Source: Providencia rettgeri
GTDB taxonomy: Bacteria > Pseudomonadota > Gammaproteobacteria > Enterobacterales > Enterobacteriaceae
Length of the DNA stretch: 64,000 bases
Assembly (NCBI RefSeq): GCF_013702265.1
Contig: NZ_CP059348.1
Coordinates: forward strand, 2,046,001-2,110,000
Direction of reading: 5' to 3'
The translations under genes and the position numbers were made by a program. A model generated the notes under the pieces. It saw only the letters and a program-made list of their open reading frames with translations. It was not told the DNA's origin and ran no database searches. Positions 18,617-28,219 of this stretch are shown here, in pieces. Numbering within the stretch: the first letter of the stretch is position 1; each line of letters begins with the position of its first letter.

Positions 18617-18746
18617 ATTTATATTTCATATATAGATCTGTTAATGGTGATATCTTTTATTAAAAATAAAAGGTGTGTATCATAGTATCCATTAAGCAAT
18701 AATGTGAATTAATTGTTATAACTTTTATTGAGTTAGCGGGTTTATT

Positions 18747-19388
18747 ATGCTTGAAAATTTAGGTATTACAAACTTATGGACTTATCTTATCGGTGTGATT
18801 TTTATTACATTGGTACCAGGCCCTAATTCTCTATTTGTTTTAACGAGTAGTGCAAAATATGGTGTAAAAAATGGTTATAAAGCAGCACTTGGTGTATTTA
18901 CTGGTGATGCATTGCTCATTTTTTTATCATTTTTAGGTGTTGCGTCTTTAGTCAAAACGTCTCCTATATTCTTTAGCGTGATCAAATATGCAGGTGCTGC
19001 CTATCTATTTTACTTAGGTATTAAAACGTTATACTCAGTATTGCATAAAAAAGAATCTGCAGCAGACGTTGATGGGATCATATTAGAAACAAAAGGGACT
19101 TATAAGAAAGCTGTCTTTTTAAGTTTGCTAAATCCAAAAATGATCATTTTTTATGTTTCATTCTTCATTCAATTTATTGATCCAGCGTACCCAAGTGCAG
19201 GGGTGCCGTTTTTTGTGCTCGGCGTGATATTAGAAGCATGCAGCATGTTTTATCTATCAATGCTGATATTTGGTGCTGTTGCAGTGACCAACATGGTAAA
19301 ACACAATAAAAAACTATCAAAATTTTCAAATAGTTGTATTGGTGCCGTCTTTTTAATGTTCGGTGCGAAATTAGCATTAACAGCCTAA
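18747..19388 (+). CDS. leuE: LeuE-like leucine/amino acid exporter (RhtB/LysE family)
   Basis: The 213-residue protein has about six membrane segments and the RhtB motif VPGPNSLFVLTSSAKYG near the N-terminus. Phrases such as NLWTYLIGVIFITLVPGPN, GVFTGDALLIFLSFLGVA, YLGIKTLY and SLLNPKMIIFYVSFFIQFID parallel E. coli LeuE (YeaS, 212 residues) more closely than RhtA-C. LeuE exports leucine and related amino acids by proton antiport. The divergent azlCD pair suggests joint control of branched-chain amino acid export. A strong terminator follows. Confidence 0.82.
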   Translation: MLENLGITNLWTYLIGVIFITLVPGPNSLFVLTSSAKYGVKNGYKAALGVFTGDALLIFLSFLGVASLVKTSPIFFSVIKYAGAAYLFYLGIKTLYSVLHKKESAADVDGIILETKGTYKKAVFLSLLNPKMIIFYVSFFIQFIDPAYPSAGVPFFVLGVILEACSMFYLSMLIFGAVAVTNMVKHNKKLSKFSNSCIGAVFLMFGAKLALTA

Positions 19389-19417
19389 TTTATTGATTTA
19401 TAAATTTTTATCATAGA

Positions 19418-19447
19418 ATAGCTGGCGAATGTGCCAGCTATTTTTTT
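19418..19447 (+). terminator. Rho-independent terminator after leuE-like gene
   Basis: ATAGCTGGC (19418-19426) pairs perfectly with GCCAGCTAT (19433-19441) around a six-base loop and runs into seven T residues. Confidence 0.92.
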
Positions 19448-19599
19448 GTTTCTAATTTATCTTTTCAGGTTTTTTCCTGTTTGCCTTCAGAGTGATGCCT
19501 GTCATCATGGTGCTAATTTAGTCACGACTAAGCAAGCCGCTGTACAAGGAAGTATGAGTACGGCCCAAAACCATCGAGTTGATATTCATTGAGGTTGTT

Positions 19600-20355
19600 A
19601 TGCACATTCTGGGATTATTAATCTATTTTATTCCTGCGATTTATTTCGCTGTCCATTCAATAAAGAGTAATCAAAACTCTTATTGGTTGTTCATTTTATT
19701 TGTTTTCCCAATCTTGGGTTCGGTTGTTTATGCGCTGGTCGTTTGGATGCCGGCTATGCGCTATTCTCGCCATGGATATAAATTAGAAAAAGCGATTAAA
19801 AAACAATTAGCACCCAATAAAAGCATTAATCAAGCTCTAAAAGAGTATGAATTAAATCCGACCACGAATAGCTGTGTAACACTAGCTGATGCATATACCG
19901 ATAAAGGTGACTATCAAAATGCGATTAAATACTATCAAGAATCACTGCAAGGAATTAATCAGTATTCACCGGATATTATGTTGAAATATGCGGATGCACT
20001 GTATGAAGTGGGGGAATACGCGCGTTGTAAAGAGACGCTAGACTTATTGTGTGAAAAAAATCCAACGTTCAACTCGAATGCGGGGCATTTTTTATATGCT
20101 CGTTCTTTAGTACGCTTAGGGTTGGTTACAGAAGCTGATAATGAGTTTCGTGCCTTATTAAGTCATCGTGATCATATTGAATACAAGGTTGCTTACGCTG
20201 AGTTTTTATTTGAACAAAAACGAGTGATTGAAGCGATGCCATTAATTGATGAAGTGATTAAAACCTATTCACTTTTACCCAAGGCAGCACAGAATTATAA
20301 TAAGCACTGGTATCAAACGGCTGTAAAACTAAAAAACAGTAAGTTAATAGGGTAA
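19600..20355 (+). CDS. TPR-repeat membrane protein with PLDc_N-type N-terminus
   Basis: The protein has 251 residues from the ATG at 19600 (GAGG five bases before); the frame also allows an upstream TTG without a good site. Two membrane helices fill residues 1-50, with WLFILFVFPILGSVVYAL resembling the phospholipase-D-type nuclease N-terminal (PLDc_N) helix pair, followed by tetratricopeptide repeats from about residue 85 (CVTLADAYTDKGDYQNAIKY, MLKYADALYEVGEY and on). It is probably an inner-membrane scaffold with cytoplasmic TPRs. Function is unknown. A tiny ORF (19554-19592) with its own AAGGA ends inside the ribosome-binding region. Confidence 0.85.
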   Translation: MHILGLLIYFIPAIYFAVHSIKSNQNSYWLFILFVFPILGSVVYALVVWMPAMRYSRHGYKLEKAIKKQLAPNKSINQALKEYELNPTTNSCVTLADAYTDKGDYQNAIKYYQESLQGINQYSPDIMLKYADALYEVGEYARCKETLDLLCEKNPTFNSNAGHFLYARSLVRLGLVTEADNEFRALLSHRDHIEYKVAYAEFLFEQKRVIEAMPLIDEVIKTYSLLPKAAQNYNKHWYQTAVKLKNSKLIG

Positions 20356-20393
20356 GTTAGCTTTCAAGCACAATTATTAAAAACATCTCGTTA

Positions 20394-20424
20394 TTGGCTC
20401 TCCATTGCTTGTATGGAGAGCCAA
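20394..20424. terminator. Bidirectional terminator hairpin between TPR gene and RND operon
   Basis: TTGGCTCTCCAT (20394-20405) pairs perfectly with ATGGAGAGCCAA (20413-20424) around seven bases. It lies between convergent genes; the flanks are AT-rich but lack a long T run. Confidence 0.7.
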
Positions 20425-20458
20425 ATTATTGCAGTTATTCTTATTATCGTAATTATTC

Positions 20459-23400
20459 CTACCAGCGTTTTACATCTCTATCAGATTGAGTGACGGAGGT
20501 ACATTTTGCCAATAGTGGTAATGTTTTCTTTTTCAAATCATCCATCAAGCTATAAATAACGGGAACAAACAGTAAGCTGAGTACCGTTGAGCTCATTAAC
20601 CCCCCGATAACTGCAACTGCCATTGGCGCCCTAAATCCTGCATCGGCTCCCGTTGTGAGCACGAGGGGGATCATTCCTGCAATCATGGCAAAAGTAGTCA
20701 TAATAATTGGACGAATTCGCTCCTGACCTGCTTCGATAATAGCTTGTTGTCGATTTAAACCGGCTCGTTCTTTTTCAAGAATAAACTCTACCAAAAGTAT
20801 CGAGTTTTTGGTGACGATCCCCATCAACATTAAAATACCGATAATGACAGGAAGATCTATCATCGCACCATATAACACTAAGGCGATAATGGCTCCCCCG
20901 ATAGAGAATGGTAGTGCCACCAAAATCGTTATAGGTTGCATAAAATCTTTAAACAGAATAATGAGTATGGCGAATACCAGCAGTACACTGAAAAGCATTG
21001 TCGTACTAAAACGTTCAAACATGTCGAGCATGAACTCCATATCACCATACTCTAATGGCTCAATACTTTTTGGTAGTGATTGATATTCAGGAAGTTCGAC
21101 AGCGTGTTCCAATGCTTCGCCAAGTGATAACCCATCTAAATTACCTTCAATAGACATTTTTCTGGCACGATTTATGCGGTCAATCTGTGATGGTCCATCG
21201 CTAAAATTAATGCTAGCAACGGATTTAAGTGGCACAGTTAAATCATTACCACTACGAATATAGAGATTACGCAACGCGCTTACGTCATTTTTTTGATTGT
21301 CAGGTAAAACAACCTGTAACGTTAATTGCCTATCCGGTAAATTAAACTTAGCGCTGCGAGAGTTTGATTCTCCCATTGTAGCCACTCTTAATGTATTGGC
21401 GATTTCTTCTACATTAACTGCAGTTCTTCCTAAATCTTGCAGGTCAGGGGAGATAATCAGCTCTTTACGTAAAAGTGGTTTAACAACACGCACATTATTA
21501 ATGCCATTTACGTTGGCAATTGCATCGCGTAGCTTATGCATTTGAATTTCTAGCTCTTTGGGATCAGCTCCTGTAAAGGTTAATGAAAATTCTTTATTTC
21601 CTTCGCTATTACTGAAGGTATAGCGTGCATCTGGAGTTTGTTGTAATAGATGCGAAATTGAGTTTTCAAACTGTTTTTGTGACATTTCACGTTCATTTGG
21701 GTCTGTTAGTGTCAGAATTATTTGACCTTTATGCTGAGCGATTCCATCGGCGTCATCACTGATCCCCGCAATGGTATAGATTGACTTTATTTCAGTACGT
21801 GACTTCAATTGTTCAGCCATATTCCTAACCGCGTTTTGAGTTTCTTCGACAGGGGTTCCCGGCGGTAATTCCACTTCAATCTGGCTAACACTAATATCGC
21901 CTTCAGGCATAAAGCCAATAGGCAGATAAGTAATACTGGAGATTGAACCAATCAAAAATATAAATGCGAATGAAAGGGCGAGTTTGCGATGTTTCAATGT
22001 CATCACTAACAATTGAGAATATCGATTGATCCAGTTAGGTACAGAATGTTCGGCCGATTTCTTTTTTGCGGGTAATAAGACATAGGCTGCCATTAATGGC
22101 GTGACTAATCGGGCGACTAGTAATGAAGATAAAACAGCCGCGGAAACGGTAATACCAAAAGGCACAAAGTATTTACCAACAAAGCCGCCAATAAAACTGA
22201 CGGGTAAGAATACCGCTACAATAGTGAGTGTGATGGCGACAATGGCAAAACCTATCGCGTCCGAGGCTTTTAAAGCTGCTAAATAAGGGCGCTCACCTCG
22301 CTCTATGTATTTTTGAATATTCTCAATTTCGACAATGGCATCATCGACCAAAATACCGATGACTAATGTCAATGCAAGCAGTGTCATACTATTAAGTGAA
22401 TAGCCAAATATTGCCAATACCAAAAAGGTGGGAAGAATAGATAAAGGTAATGCAATCGCCGCGACTAAGGTAGCTCGCCAACTTTTTAAAAAGAAGAAGA
22501 CAATGATAACGGTTAAAAACGCACCTTCTAATAAAGTTTGGATCGTTAAATGGTAGCTTGATTCTGTATATTTCACGGTTGATGAAACAAGCTGAATAGA
22601 AATATCAGGGTGTTTCAGTTTTAATTGTGCAAGCTCATGTTCAACATTATTTGCTACCTCGGTATCACTGGAGCCTTTAGCGCGAAATACGGCAAAGCCA
22701 ACTACATCTTTACCATTTAATTGCGAAATAGTTTTGGCTGTTTTTTGTCCTTGATAAATTGCAGCAATATCCCCGAGCTTAATCCACTGCTGATTACCAA
22801 TAGGCAATTGGATATCTTTAATTTCATCAACATCCTTTTTTTCACCTAAAATCCGAATCGTATGTTGTAGGTTATTATATTTAGACGAACCACCCGCGGA
22901 ATTTTGATGCACGCTTCTGAGTAATTCATTAATGCTCAGAATAGACAATCGTAATGCTGCAAGTTTATCGGCATCTGGCTCGATGCGAATAACGCTATCA
23001 GCACCACCAAGGCGACTGACTTTTTGTACTCCGTGGGCCGTAATTAACTGTTTACTGACTGTATCATCAATAAACCAAGATAAATCGGCAAGGGATTGGC
23101 TATCTGATGAAACGGCGTAACGTAATATTGCACCGCCTTCGATATCAATACGGTTAATTAATGGTTCATCAATCGTTTGCGGTAAATCACTGCGGATTTG
23201 TGCGATTTGTTCACGAATATCATTGGTTGCAATATAGGCATCCACGGTTAAATCAAATTCAACGGTGGTGGTGGAAATGCCTTCTGTGATGGTTGAGGTA
23301 ATATGGCGGATCCCTGGAATACCAGAGACCGCACGTTCAACGGGTTTCGTGATGGCGTTTTCCATTTCCGTTGGGGATGAGCCATCTTGCGTAATGGTCA

Positions 23401-23545
23401 CTGTGACTATTGGAAAATTAACTACCGGGTTTGCAGTAACAGGCAATTGATTAAAAGAAAATATACCCGCAATCGTGAGCGCTAAGAACATAACGATAGT
23501 AGGAATAGGGCGTGTGATTGCCCATGAAGATAGCTGGAGTTTCAT
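20459..23545 (-). CDS. RND-family efflux pump permease
   Basis: The 1028-residue protein has the RND plan: a first membrane helix (residues 12-30), a large periplasmic loop, a block of membrane helices with the proton-relay motif GILVDDAIVEIENI, a second periplasmic loop and a second helix block ending near residue 1000. The N-terminus ITRPIPTIVMFLALTIAGIFSF resembles the MdtB/MdtC-OqxB-VexF-like groups more than AcrB, whose start is hydrophilic-FFIDRP. It transports drugs or other amphiphiles by proton antiport. It overlaps the adaptor gene by four bases. No outer-membrane channel is encoded beside it, so TolC is the likely partner. Confidence 0.93.
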   Translation of the reverse strand: MKLQLSSWAITRPIPTIVMFLALTIAGIFSFNQLPVTANPVVNFPIVTVTITQDGSSPTEMENAITKPVERAVSGIPGIRHITSTITEGISTTTVEFDLTVDAYIATNDIREQIAQIRSDLPQTIDEPLINRIDIEGGAILRYAVSSDSQSLADLSWFIDDTVSKQLITAHGVQKVSRLGGADSVIRIEPDADKLAALRLSILSINELLRSVHQNSAGGSSKYNNLQHTIRILGEKKDVDEIKDIQLPIGNQQWIKLGDIAAIYQGQKTAKTISQLNGKDVVGFAVFRAKGSSDTEVANNVEHELAQLKLKHPDISIQLVSSTVKYTESSYHLTIQTLLEGAFLTVIIVFFFLKSWRATLVAAIALPLSILPTFLVLAIFGYSLNSMTLLALTLVIGILVDDAIVEIENIQKYIERGERPYLAALKASDAIGFAIVAITLTIVAVFLPVSFIGGFVGKYFVPFGITVSAAVLSSLLVARLVTPLMAAYVLLPAKKKSAEHSVPNWINRYSQLLVMTLKHRKLALSFAFIFLIGSISSITYLPIGFMPEGDISVSQIEVELPPGTPVEETQNAVRNMAEQLKSRTEIKSIYTIAGISDDADGIAQHKGQIILTLTDPNEREMSQKQFENSISHLLQQTPDARYTFSNSEGNKEFSLTFTGADPKELEIQMHKLRDAIANVNGINNVRVVKPLLRKELIISPDLQDLGRTAVNVEEIANTLRVATMGESNSRSAKFNLPDRQLTLQVVLPDNQKNDVSALRNLYIRSGNDLTVPLKSVASINFSDGPSQIDRINRARKMSIEGNLDGLSLGEALEHAVELPEYQSLPKSIEPLEYGDMEFMLDMFERFSTTMLFSVLLVFAILIILFKDFMQPITILVALPFSIGGAIIALVLYGAMIDLPVIIGILMLMGIVTKNSILLVEFILEKERAGLNRQQAIIEAGQERIRPIIMTTFAMIAGMIPLVLTTGADAGFRAPMAVAVIGGLMSSTVLSLLFVPVIYSLMDDLKKKTLPLLAKCTSVTQSDRDVKRW

Positions 23546-24633
23546 TGACTATCCTTGACTGGGGTCACAGTATCATTTTCAGTTAAAAAGGCTTGGGCAT
23601 TGGTGACAACAACGGTATCAGGCGAAATAGGGGACAAAATCTCGATACGGCCATCATGAATTTTTCCGGTCGTTATTTTTTGCTGCTTCACTTTATTATC
23701 AACGACAGTAAAAATAACTCGTTCACCATTATCTAATGTTCGAATGGCACTGTATGGGAGCGTAGTTTGCAGTTTTTCTAAATTGGAAATAATCGCTGTA
23801 CCTGATTCTCCGGCTTGCAGATTGTCTTTATTTTCAGCAAGAGAGATACGAACTTTTCCTTGTTGTGAAATAGGATCTACTTTTGGCGCTAAGTAACGTA
23901 ATTTTCCTGCTATTTGCTGATTATTAGGCGTTTTTAATTGAATAGACGTCAGATTTGATAAACGTTTTAATTCTGAAATATGCGCTAAAGCATCAAATTC
24001 AATTTCACCATCTTCAATGATTTTAAACAGTAATTGGTTATCTGTTAGCATTCCTCGGATAGCATGGCGCTCACTAATAACGCCAGAAATGGGCGCAACG
24101 ATCCGTGATTTATCTTGCTGACTTTTTTCTTTGGCAAGCTGTGCTTGCAGTTGGCGAAGTTCCGCTTTATTAGCTTCCAATAGCGCATTCGCCGCTACAG
24201 ACTCAGATTTTGCTTTTTCAAAATCATTAGCAGAAATAACCCCAGTTTTAGCGAGAGGTGCAAGGCGAGAGAGTTCTTTCTGCGCCTGTTCTGCCACGGC
24301 TTTTTGCTGCTTAATATAGGCTGTGGCTTTTTCAGTTTCAGCTTGTAACTGACTTACAGATGCATTTTGGAGTGGGGATTCTAATATAGCCAGTAGTTGG
24401 TCCTTCTCAACCCATTGACCTTCTTCAACCAGTACATCAATCACCATTTGTTGCTGCAAAGGTGAGCCGATCGCAATCTCATTTTTTGCAACGAATGTGC
24501 CCGGTAAGGTCAACGTTTCCACATAGGGTGTTTGTTTAGGCGAAGTCACATTCAATCGCATGGTTTCAGAAAGAGAAACTAGCGATATAAACAGCATGTA
24601 GAATAACAAAGAGGTAATACTAAGACGTTTCAT
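23542..24633 (-). CDS. RND efflux periplasmic adaptor (HlyD/AcrA-type membrane-fusion protein)
   Basis: The 363-residue protein has an N-terminal hydrophobic signal/anchor (residues 5-22, no lipobox), a barrel-sandwich segment split by a coiled-coil hairpin (about residues 100-170, rich in Q, E, K and A) and beta-barrel parts after residue 200 (SGVISERHAIRGML and GTAIISNLEKL). It couples the RND pump to the outer membrane. It is the first gene of the two-gene operon; its stop overlaps the pump start. A dyad at 24709-24731 lies upstream of it. Confidence 0.92.
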   Translation of the reverse strand: MKRLSITSLLFYMLFISLVSLSETMRLNVTSPKQTPYVETLTLPGTFVAKNEIAIGSPLQQQMVIDVLVEEGQWVEKDQLLAILESPLQNASVSQLQAETEKATAYIKQQKAVAEQAQKELSRLAPLAKTGVISANDFEKAKSESVAANALLEANKAELRQLQAQLAKEKSQQDKSRIVAPISGVISERHAIRGMLTDNQLLFKIIEDGEIEFDALAHISELKRLSNLTSIQLKTPNNQQIAGKLRYLAPKVDPISQQGKVRISLAENKDNLQAGESGTAIISNLEKLQTTLPYSAIRTLDNGERVIFTVVDNKVKQQKITTGKIHDGRIEILSPISPDTVVVTNAQAFLTENDTVTPVKDSQ

Positions 24634-24708
24634 AAACCGATAAACCCTAATCGTGATATTGAGGGTAAATTAATGAAATCGCCTCAGCATTACCATAAAC
24701 CAAAGTTA

Positions 24709-24731
24709 AACCTTAATTTTCCGTTAAGGTT
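24709..24731. terminator. Inverted repeat between the DMT exporter and the RND operon
   Basis: AACCTTAA (24709-24716) and TTAAGGTT (24724-24731) are separated by seven bases. It lies 15 bases after the DMT exporter stop and 76 bases before the RND adaptor start, both on the minus strand. It may be a weak terminator for the first or an operator for the second. Confidence 0.45.
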
Positions 24732-24745
24732 AGTTATTTCAATAC

Positions 24746-25657
24746 CTAACGTGAAAAACGTTTTGAACCTGCAACACACAAAATGACACCAAGCGTAGAC
24801 ATGATCATGATGCTATTAACTGTTTCATTAAGCAGCCAAGCAGAAAGCACTAAACCAATAAATGGTTGTAATAGCTGCAATTGACTAACGCCCGAAATTC
24901 CGCCTTCAGCAAGCCCTCGGTACCAAAAAAAGAAACCAATTAGCATACTAAATAGAGAGACATAACCTAGGCCCATCCATGCTTCAAATGGAACAGTAGA
25001 AAACGTTGATGGTAAGCGCAAAATACTGAATATCAACATGATGGGTAACGCTAGAACCAACGCCCAGCAAATGACCTGCCAGCTCCCTAATGATTTTGAA
25101 AGTACCGCGCCTTCTGCGTAGCCCAATCCACAGACAATCACAGCAATGACCATATATAAGTCACCTTGCCATGCGTGAGTGGCTCCTTGAAGAATTGCGA
25201 AGCCGATTACAAATAAACTTCCCATGACTGAAAACAACCAGAACAATTTGCGAGGGCGCTCGCCTGCTCGTAAAACGCCAAATAAAGCGGTAGACAAAGG
25301 AAGCAGTCCTAAATATACAATGGAGTGAGATGAGCTAATGTACTGCAATGCCACCGCAGTTAAGAATGGAAAGCCAAGTACCACACCAAATGTCACGATA
25401 AAAAGAGGAATCAAATTTTGTCTTGCTGGAATTTTTTGGCGTAGAACTATCAAAACAATCAGAGCCAAAATCCCAGCGATGGTAGCCCGCAGAATGGTCA
25501 AATAATCGGGTGAAAATCCACTGATAGCAAGTTTGGTTGCGGGAAGTGAGCCACTAAAAATAGCAACGCCAATAAAGCCACTGATCCAACCACGAGTGGT
25601 ATGAGAGGGAGTCGTTATGGAAGCACCGTGCGATATTAATGATTTACTTTGATTCAT
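24746..25657 (-). CDS. EamA/DMT-family transporter
   Basis: The 303-residue inner-membrane protein has ten predicted membrane helices in two EamA halves; the first begins at about residue 25 (GWISGFIGVAIFSGSLPATKLA) and the second after residue 160. DMT proteins of this type export amino acids and related metabolites. It is divergent from a MocR regulator with an intergenic dyad, a classic arrangement in which the MocR protein activates the exporter in response to an amino compound. Confidence 0.88.
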   Translation of the reverse strand: MNQSKSLISHGASITTPSHTTRGWISGFIGVAIFSGSLPATKLAISGFSPDYLTILRATIAGILALIVLIVLRQKIPARQNLIPLFIVTFGVVLGFPFLTAVALQYISSSHSIVYLGLLPLSTALFGVLRAGERPRKLFWLFSVMGSLFVIGFAILQGATHAWQGDLYMVIAVIVCGLGYAEGAVLSKSLGSWQVICWALVLALPIMLIFSILRLPSTFSTVPFEAWMGLGYVSLFSMLIGFFFWYRGLAEGGISGVSQLQLLQPFIGLVLSAWLLNETVNSIMIMSTLGVILCVAGSKRFSR

Positions 25658-25709
25658 AATTGACCGTTATTATTTGTAATTGAGTTTTGCTAAGCTAATC
25701 GACATAATC

Positions 25710-25731
25710 ATGACAATCAAAAAATTGTCAT
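25710..25731. promoter_or_regulatory. Perfect inverted repeat, putative MocR operator
   Basis: ATGACAAT (25710-25717) and ATTGTCAT (25724-25731) flank six bases in the 86-base gap between the divergent DMT and MocR genes. It ends 13 bases before the MocR start, so bound protein would repress its own gene. Confidence 0.55.
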
Positions 25732-25743
25732 AGGTACAATTTC

Positions 25744-27081
25744 ATGACTCAGAATCGTTATAAGCAGTATGTTGACTTGCTTTCAGCGCAGATCATGAGT
25801 GGCGAATTGAAAGCGGGCGCTCGTTTACCAACACATCGCCATTTTGCGGAAAAATCGGGAGTTTCTTTAGTCACAGCTTCGCGAGTATATCGAGAGCTTA
25901 TTGAGCGGGGCTTGATCATCGGGGAAACTGGGCGAGGTACCTTTGTTCGAGATATCAATCTATTGCCCAAGTTAAGTATTGAGCAAGATGTCGCTAAAAA
26001 TACATTAGACCTGAATTTCAGTTATCCGATTGCGAAAGAACAAACCAAACTATTACGGGAATCGTTACGGGAAATAGCGGTTGGGGGTGATTTGGAAGGA
26101 ATTCTTTATTATCAACAGCATACAGGGCGAGAGCATGAAAGGCAGACAGTCGCTAAATACTTAAAACAGCGTGGATTAACTCATGCAACGGCAGATACCG
26201 TCGCTTTAGTCAGTGGTGGGCAACATGGTTTAGCAACCATTATTTTAGGTATGTTCAGTCCTGGAGATATTATTGCCGTCGATGCTTTAACTTATCCGGG
26301 GTTTAAAGCTCTAGCGAAAATCTACCATTTAGAGCTTATATCCGTGCCTACGGCAGAAAATGGTCCAAACTTACAAGCGTTGGATAAGCTATGCCAACAG
26401 AGAACAATTCGAGCCTACTATGCGATGCCGACACTGCATAATCCGCTAGGTTGGGTGATGAGTTTATCGGAACGTAAAAAGCTGGTGGACTTAGCCAGGC
26501 AGCACCAATTTTTCTTAATTGAAGACGGGTCTTATGCCTTTTTGCAGCGACCAGCAGTTGTCCCATTAGCAACGCTTGCACCTGAAATTACATTTTATAC
26601 AACAGGTTTTTCGAAGAATATTGCAACTGGCTTACGTGTCGGTGCGGTACTGGCACCCCAGCAATATATTGAAAATATCGAGCGTATCATCCGAATTACA
26701 ACATGGAATACACCGGCAATAACCACTGCTATTCTCTGTGATTGGATCGAAAAAGGTGAGGTCGATAGCATTGAAAAAGATAAGCGGCGAGATGCAAAGA
26801 TCCGGCAAAAAATAGTCCAGAAAATTTTCACGGATATACCCTATATTGCGCATCCAGCCAGCTATTTTGTTTGGCTACCCTTACCGGAAGGTGTGCGCGC
26901 AGATGTAGTGGTCAGTGAATTAAAAAAACAAAATATCGCGACTAGCAGTGCGGAGTCTTACAGCACATCAAACGCGGTACCGCAGGCGTTAAGAATAGCA
27001 ATTAGCACCTTAACCCATGAAGAGTTGGCAGTGGCAATCGAAGCAATTAGGCGCGTTGTATTGTATTTGATTGATTTATAA
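25744..27081 (+). CDS. MocR-type regulator (GntR helix-turn-helix fused to aminotransferase-like domain)
   Basis: The 445-residue protein has a GntR winged helix (residues 5-70, with GARLPTHRHFAEKSGVSLVTASRVYREL) and an aminotransferase fold with PLP lysine K291 in TTGFSKNIATG and YAMPTLHNPLG for substrate-side contacts. It is divergent from the EamA exporter at 24746-25657, its probable target. The Nudix gene starts 28 bases after the stop and may be co-transcribed. It is not closely similar to the other two MocR proteins of this window. Confidence 0.9.
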   Translation: MTQNRYKQYVDLLSAQIMSGELKAGARLPTHRHFAEKSGVSLVTASRVYRELIERGLIIGETGRGTFVRDINLLPKLSIEQDVAKNTLDLNFSYPIAKEQTKLLRESLREIAVGGDLEGILYYQQHTGREHERQTVAKYLKQRGLTHATADTVALVSGGQHGLATIILGMFSPGDIIAVDALTYPGFKALAKIYHLELISVPTAENGPNLQALDKLCQQRTIRAYYAMPTLHNPLGWVMSLSERKKLVDLARQHQFFLIEDGSYAFLQRPAVVPLATLAPEITFYTTGFSKNIATGLRVGAVLAPQQYIENIERIIRITTWNTPAITTAILCDWIEKGEVDSIEKDKRRDAKIRQKIVQKIFTDIPYIAHPASYFVWLPLPEGVRADVVVSELKKQNIATSSAESYSTSNAVPQALRIAISTLTHEELAVAIEAIRRVVLYLIDL

Positions 27082-27109
27082 AGATGATAAGTATGAAGGA
27101 ATAAAAATA

Positions 27110-27589
27110 GTGGAACATATCAAACATTTTACTGCGACAGCGATGATCTGTAATGCTCGTGGGGAGTTTCTATTACATGAGCACCCTAAGCTAGGTATTT
27201 GGTTACCGCCTGGTGGCCACATTGATCCGAATGAAGAGCCGCAAGATACCGTTGTTCGTGAAGTGTTTGAAGAAACCGGTTTACGGTGCCGAGTGATTGA
27301 TTGTCGCTATCCGTTACACGCTAAGGTTAACGATTCTGAAGGCACGTTTTCTTTACCGATTCCCTTAGCTATTTTAAAAGAATTTATTGCAGATAAACGC
27401 CAAGGTGATCATTGGCATATCGATATGGTTTATCTCTGTGAGCTAATAGACGAAGAAACCCAATGCAATGCGGATTTTCATTGGGTTTCTCTGAATAAAA
27501 TGAATGACTTAAATCTTCCTAAAGATGTGGTGGAGCTTGCCATTATGGTGAATGAATATTTTCAAAATGGTTCGACTTATTCGAAATGA
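27110..27589 (+). CDS. Nudix hydrolase
   Basis: The protein has 159 residues from GTG at 27110, nine bases after GAAGGA; a TTG at 27071 overlapping the MocR gene would add 13 residues but has no clear site. The Nudix box is complete: GGHIDPNEEPQDTVVREVFEETGL, fitting Gx5Ex7REUxEExGU. Such enzymes hydrolyse nucleoside diphosphates linked to another group. WLPPGGHID is the phrase of the group with broad NTP or NDP-sugar substrates. It lies close behind the MocR gene; the substrate is unknown. Confidence 0.87.
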   Translation: MEHIKHFTATAMICNARGEFLLHEHPKLGIWLPPGGHIDPNEEPQDTVVREVFEETGLRCRVIDCRYPLHAKVNDSEGTFSLPIPLAILKEFIADKRQGDHWHIDMVYLCELIDEETQCNADFHWVSLNKMNDLNLPKDVVELAIMVNEYFQNGSTYSK

Positions 27590-27595
27590 ATTCAG

Positions 27596-28219
27596 TCATG
27601 ATGAAATATTAAAAAAGAGCAGAGAGATACCCAGAATAATTAATAAGGCACCGATAACTCTATCCATAATGAATTGATATTTTAAGATTTTATTTCTAAT
27701 CAACGGTGCTGCAAAGAATAGAGCAATTAAGCTAAACCAAACCCAATGTGCAAAAGAAATAAATAATCCGTAGCTGAAGTTTAACCATTGAGAGTTACCA
27801 GCTTGGATCACTTGGGTGTAGACCGAAACAACGAAAAACATCGTCTTAGGGTTGAGTGCATTAGTTAAAAAACCCATTTTAAATGCGGAAAATGAAGAGG
27901 GTATTGATGCCGGATTAAGGTCATCGCTGGCGTTAATTGCTGTTTTGTTTGTTAAGGATTTAAAACCAATATACACCAAGTAAGCGACACCAAGGAGTTT
28001 GGCTGTCATAAATAATGTAGGGGAACTCATAATGATTAGAGTTACGCCAAAAATGGTATACAGCACATGAACTTGTACTCCAGCAGCAATACCAAGGGCG
28101 CTGAGTAAACCCGTTTTGGTGCCGTAGGAGTAGCTATTTCTGGTGACCATAGCGAAGTCGGGACCAGGGCTAATAACCGCCAAAATAGTGATGGTGGCAA
28201 CAGCGATAATTTCATTCAT
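27596..28219 (-). CDS. LysE/RhtB-family amino acid exporter
   Basis: The 207-residue protein has six membrane segments, the N-terminal ISPGPDFAMVTRNSYSYGTKTGLLSALGIAAG motif typical of RhtB-type exporters, and NALNPKTMFFVVSVYTQV in the second half. It likely exports amino acids by proton antiport. A GcvA-like LysR gene is divergent across 202 bases with a dyad, giving a regulator-exporter pair like LysG-LysE. It converges on the Nudix gene with six bases between stops. Confidence 0.88.
   Translation of the reverse strand: MNEIIAVATITILAVISPGPDFAMVTRNSYSYGTKTGLLSALGIAAGVQVHVLYTIFGVTLIIMSSPTLFMTAKLLGVAYLVYIGFKSLTNKTAINASDDLNPASIPSSFSAFKMGFLTNALNPKTMFFVVSVYTQVIQAGNSQWLNFSYGLFISFAHWVWFSLIALFFAAPLIRNKILKYQFIMDRVIGALLIILGISLLFFNISS

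Larger units (their letters stand above)
18287..18746. other. Long AT-rich control region between azlCD and the leuE-like gene
   Basis: About 460 bases without a supported ORF separate two divergent exporters of branched-chain amino acids. It contains two perfect inverted repeats on the leuE side and several A/T runs. In E. coli leuE is controlled by Lrp, and an AT-rich region with several dyads suits Lrp, but I did not identify a definite Lrp consensus. Confidence 0.5.
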
